In this document: positions 15,090-17,322 of the stretch, one piece after another
Layout: each line of letters starts with the position of its first letter
How positions within the stretch are numbered: position 1 is the first letter of the stretch
From: CAZUCD01 sp964618855
GTDB lineage: Bacteria; Sumerlaeota; Sumerlaeia; SLMS01; JANRJK01
Assembly (NCBI GenBank): GCA_964618855.1
Contig: CAZUCD010000074.1
Location: 1 to 17,322 of the forward strand
Reading direction: 5' to 3'
Length of the DNA stretch: 17,322 nt
Translations under genes and position numbers: made by a program
Notes under the pieces: generated by a model
What the model saw: only the letters and a program-made list of their open reading frames with translations
Database searches by the model: none
What the model was told of the DNA's origin: nothing

Positions 15090-15137
15090 GTTACGCCCGG
15101 ATGAAGTCTTGCAATCCGACGGAGAGATAATGGCCCC

Positions 15138-16439
15138 ATGACCGAACGCCTCTACCGCGACCCGATCCACAACCTCATCGTCCTCGACATGGAGCAGCGC
15201 GAGGACCGCGTGCTGGCCTCGCTGATCGACACGGCGGAGTTCCAGCGCCTGCGCCGCATCCGGCAGCTCGGCATGGCGCACCTAGCGTACCAGGGGGCGG
15301 AGCACTCGCGGTTCTCGCATTGCATCGGCGTGATGCACCTGGCGCGCCGGTTCGTCGAGCGCCTGCGCAGGTTCGACTACGTGGAGCCGCGCAAGGCCCT
15401 CGCCGTAGAGTGCGCCGCGCTCCTGCACGACCTTGGCCACGGGCCCTTCTCGCACGTGATCGAGAAGTTCTTCACGCGCCACCACGAGGAGTGGAGCCGG
15501 GACATCGTTGCCAGTCCTGACACCGAGGTCCACCGCGTGCTGCGCGGCTACGATGCCGACTTTCCGCAGGACGTGCTCGCGGCCCTCGACGGGCGGCTCC
15601 AGCCGCCATGGCTCAACTCCGTCATCTCCAGCCAGCTTGATGCGGACCGGTTCGACTACCTGACGCGCGACTCGCACATGACGGGGGCGCGCTACGGCGT
15701 CTTCGACCTTGAGAGGCTGCTGCTCCTGCTGCGCGTGCATACCGACCGCGAGCGCGTCGTCGTCGCCTCGAAGGGCATCCTCCCGGTCGAGAAGTACCTG
15801 CAGTCGCGATACCAGATGTACCGCCAGGTCTACTTCCACAAGGCCGTGACGGCGGCGGAGGCGATGCTCATGGGCGTGCTCCAACGCGGGCGCGACCTCG
15901 TGCGCGAGGGACGCCTCGAGGGCGTGGACGCGAAGTCCCCCTTCGCGCGCGTGCTGTCGGGCGAGTCGGAGATCGTCCTCGCCGACTACCTCGCCCTGGA
16001 CGACAGCGTCGTGATGGGGGCGCTGGGCAACTGGAGCCGGGGGACGGACCCCGTCCTGCGGGACCTGTCGCTGCGGCTGCTGAACAGGCGCCTGTTCAAG
16101 TCGGTCGAGCTCCCGGCGGACCCCGCTTCCGACATGATCATGGCGGACCGCATCGAGCGCGCGCGCGAGATCATCGCGGAGCACCGCCTCGATCCACGCT
16201 ACTACCTCCTGTTTGGCCACAGCCGCGACACACCCTACCGCCCCTACTCCGCGCGCGGAGGCAAGCAGTCGATCATGATCCAGGACGACCGTGACCCGTC
16301 CCTCGTCCGCGATGTCGAGACCGTCTCCGCGACGATCCAGGCGTTCACCAGCACATACGAGATCCACCGCGCGTTCTTCCCCGCGACGGCGGGAGACGTG
16401 GACCTCCGCGCAAGGTTGGTCGAGGTGCTTGCGGGGTGA
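15138..16439 (+). CDS. HD-domain phosphohydrolase (SAMHD1/dGTPase-like)
   Basis: This 433-residue metal-dependent phosphohydrolase carries the full H...HD...D set: R58/H61 in SRFSHCIGVMHLA, H97-D98 in LLHDLGHGPFSH, and D168 in SSQLDADRFDYLTRDS. This layout matches the SAMHD1/YdhJ branch of HD proteins, some of which split dNTPs into nucleoside and triphosphate. Others have unknown substrates, so dNTPase activity is likely but unproven. The N-terminus MTERLYRDPIHNLI is typical of the family (often RDPIHG), supporting ATG 15138; GGAGAG lies 11 bases before it. The length is normal. The stop overlaps the nucleotidyltransferase start by GTGA. Base composition is G/C-rich like the chromosome, unlike the two genes before it. 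Confidence 0.92.
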   Translation: MTERLYRDPIHNLIVLDMEQREDRVLASLIDTAEFQRLRRIRQLGMAHLAYQGAEHSRFSHCIGVMHLARRFVERLRRFDYVEPRKALAVECAALLHDLGHGPFSHVIEKFFTRHHEEWSRDIVASPDTEVHRVLRGYDADFPQDVLAALDGRLQPPWLNSVISSQLDADRFDYLTRDSHMTGARYGVFDLERLLLLLRVHTDRERVVVASKGILPVEKYLQSRYQMYRQVYFHKAVTAAEAMLMGVLQRGRDLVREGRLEGVDAKSPFARVLSGESEIVLADYLALDDSVVMGALGNWSRGTDPVLRDLSLRLLNRRLFKSVELPADPASDMIMADRIERAREIIAEHRLDPRYYLLFGHSRDTPYRPYSARGGKQSIMIQDDRDPSLVRDVETVSATIQAFTSTYEIHRAFFPATAGDVDLRARLVEVLAG

Positions 16440-16906
16440 ATGCCGGGTTCGATCTCCTTGAGGAGTTGCTTGCAGTGTCGCGGGCCCTGCGGAAGGCAGG
16501 TGTCCAACATGCTGTCTGTGGCGGCATGGCGATGGCCGTGCACGGGGTTCCGCGAGCCACTCGTGACCTCGACATCCTCGTGCAGGAGGTGGACGCGGCA
16601 CGGGCAGAACTGGCGGCGGCACGGGCCGGCTTCACGCTGTCCGCGGGGATCATCCCCTTCGACGTCGGGAAGCCGACGGAACGCCGCATCGTACGTGTCT
16701 CAAAGGCGCGTGGCGAGGACCTGCTGACGCTCGACCTAATTCTCGCAACCCCGGCCTTGGTCCCGGTTTGGGACGACCGACTGGACTATGACATCGGCGG
16801 GGAGCGCGTCCCGTTTGTTTCGAAGCATGGACTGGTCACCATGAAACGACTCGCGGGCCGCACAATCGGCCGCGCCGACATCGAGGCGCTTGAGGGATCG
16901 CAATGA
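16436..16906 (+). CDS. Nucleotidyltransferase-fold protein (MNT/DUF6036-like)
   Basis: This 156-residue protein has the minimal polymerase-beta-like NTase core: a helix (LLEELLAVSRALRKAGV), then VCGGMAMAVHGVPRATRDLDILV (27-49) with the GG motif and the paired metal-binding D44 and D46. A later acidic strand LLTLDLIL provides the expected third carboxylate. Such small NTases occur as toxins or antitoxins (AbiEii, MNT) and in unassigned operons; the exact class here is uncertain. It starts at GTG 16436 inside a GTGA overlap with the HD gene and ends in an ATGA overlap with the small gene after it, so the three genes form a tight operon. It could transfer AMP or another nucleotide to a protein or RNA, which is inference. 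Confidence 0.83.
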   Translation: MNAGFDLLEELLAVSRALRKAGVQHAVCGGMAMAVHGVPRATRDLDILVQEVDAARAELAAARAGFTLSAGIIPFDVGKPTERRIVRVSKARGEDLLTLDLILATPALVPVWDDRLDYDIGGERVPFVSKHGLVTMKRLAGRTIGRADIEALEGSQ

Positions 16907-17115
16907 CGCCCGACGAGATGAAGGCGCGCAGTCGCGGTCAATCCGTGGACATGAGCCCTGAGGCCATCGCGCACCGCATCAACATTGTCTCGGAACTGCG
17001 TGCGGCGATGATCGCACTGGAAAGGGCGCGGCCAATCCAACCCGACGCGAACGGGCCGGATCGGGGGGCGTCCACAGACCGTGGCGATGGGGATTCGGCG
17101 GTTCCCAAGCCCTGA
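16903..17115 (+). CDS. Small protein of unknown function, NTase partner
   Basis: This 70-residue protein is coupled to the nucleotidyltransferase by ATGA (16903-16906). The central stretch DMSPEAIAHRINIVSELRAAMIAL (residues 16-39) is helical and the tail is polar (Asp/Gly/Pro). It matches no domain I can name. Tight linkage and size suggest an accessory or antitoxin-like partner of the NTase, which is inference from context only. Confidence 0.7.
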   Translation: MTPDEMKARSRGQSVDMSPEAIAHRINIVSELRAAMIALERARPIQPDANGPDRGASTDRGDGDSAVPKP

Positions 17116-17120
17116 CTGCG

Positions 17121-17150
17121 TCGGGATGCCACCCTCCCGATTTCGTTTGC
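17121..17150 (+). terminator. Weak candidate terminator after the HD-NTase operon
   Basis: A 6-bp hairpin (TCGGGA at 17121-17126, TCCCGA at 17135-17140) with an 8-base loop is followed by TTTCGTTTGC. The stem is short and the T-tract interrupted, so this is tentative. It lies just past the last stop of the operon. Confidence 0.35.
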
Positions 17151-17214
17151 GCACGCGCCGACGCGAAGGCATCGCCGCACCCATCGAGTCCCCTCCCGGA
17201 ATGAGCCCTTGCCC

Positions 17215-17322
17215 GTGCTTCGACTATTGCTCGCTTTGGTGCTGTGCGCCGGATCGCTTGCGTGCGGGAGGCGAGCGCCCGTGACCACACTGGACCCGCC
17301 TCCCCCTGGCGCGCTCCGCGTC
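17215..17322 (+). CDS. Probable lipoprotein, N-terminal fragment
   Basis: An open frame runs from GTG 17215 (or TTG 17209) through the window end, 36 codons from the GTG. It encodes a typical lipoprotein signal: MLRLLLALVLCAGSLACGRR, with one Arg, a hydrophobic core and a lipobox-like SLAC before Cys17. The mature part starts with a Pro-rich linker (TTLDPPPPGALR). A periplasmic or outer-membrane-anchored protein is expected, of unknown identity because only the N-terminus is seen. The overlapping frame starting at 17201 looks less protein-like. Confidence 0.5.
   Translation, partial: MLRLLLALVLCAGSLACGRRAPVTTLDPPPPGALRV

Noticed and set aside
14666..15130. A 154-codon plus-strand frame inside the DUF4276 gene
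   Set aside because: It is out of frame with the gene that carries the conserved motifs, and shows no domain of its own.
1..17322. CRISPR array or tandem repeat locus
   Set aside because: No regularly spaced direct repeats were seen on reading the window.

Overview
The window is a high-GC bacterial chromosome segment. It looks like part of a draft or metagenome-derived genome from a Gram-negative-type bacterium: there is a periplasmic TlpA-like redoxin with a Sec signal peptide and a likely lipoprotein start. Weak or absent Shine-Dalgarno sites before several genes and G/C-rich filler between genes would fit Planctomycetota or a relative, but the lineage is not proven here. Housekeeping anchors are rsmG, ruvB and tRNA-Ala(GGC).

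Layout. (1) 193-2491, minus strand: a YCII-domain protein, then a DPM1-like GT2 glycosyltransferase overlapping rsmG by ATGA, then tRNA-Ala with a clear intrinsic terminator. (2) 2676-6309, plus strand: a DegT/StrS-family protein that has lost its catalytic lysine, then a DUF2760-Hsp70 pair overlapping by ATGA, closed by a strong hairpin shared with the converging gene. (3) 6356-9307: a TlpA-like redoxin (minus) diverging from a VOC-fold protein (plus), then a double zinc-ribbon protein with a C-terminal membrane anchor whose N-terminus has no standard start codon. (4) 9314-10875: a Fic AMPylase-like protein with its own inhibitory motif and a winged-helix tail. Behind it is an AT-rich region holding two copies of one palindromic operator, CTTTGTYAA-N12-TTAACAAAG. 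(5) 10876-13010, minus: ruvB followed by a SAM methyltransferase that appears to start at CTG inside a CTGA overlap with the ruvB stop, behind a perfect GGAGG. (6) 13204-17115, plus: an SMC/OLD-type ATPase plus DUF4276 (TOPRIM-like) pair of visibly lower GC, then an HD phosphohydrolase, a nucleotidyltransferase and a 70-residue protein joined by GTGA and ATGA overlaps. (7) The start of a probable lipoprotein runs off the right edge.

The accessory content is concentrated from about 9300 to 17100. The ATPase/DUF4276 pair has the architecture of OLD- and PARIS-type defence modules, the Fic gene carries a self-contained operator region, and the HD-NTase-small-protein operon resembles toxin-antitoxin-like gene sets. 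The most distinctive observations are the lysine-less DegT protein, the duplicated Fic operator, the CTG start of the methyltransferase, and the possible five-gene ATPase-to-small-protein set.
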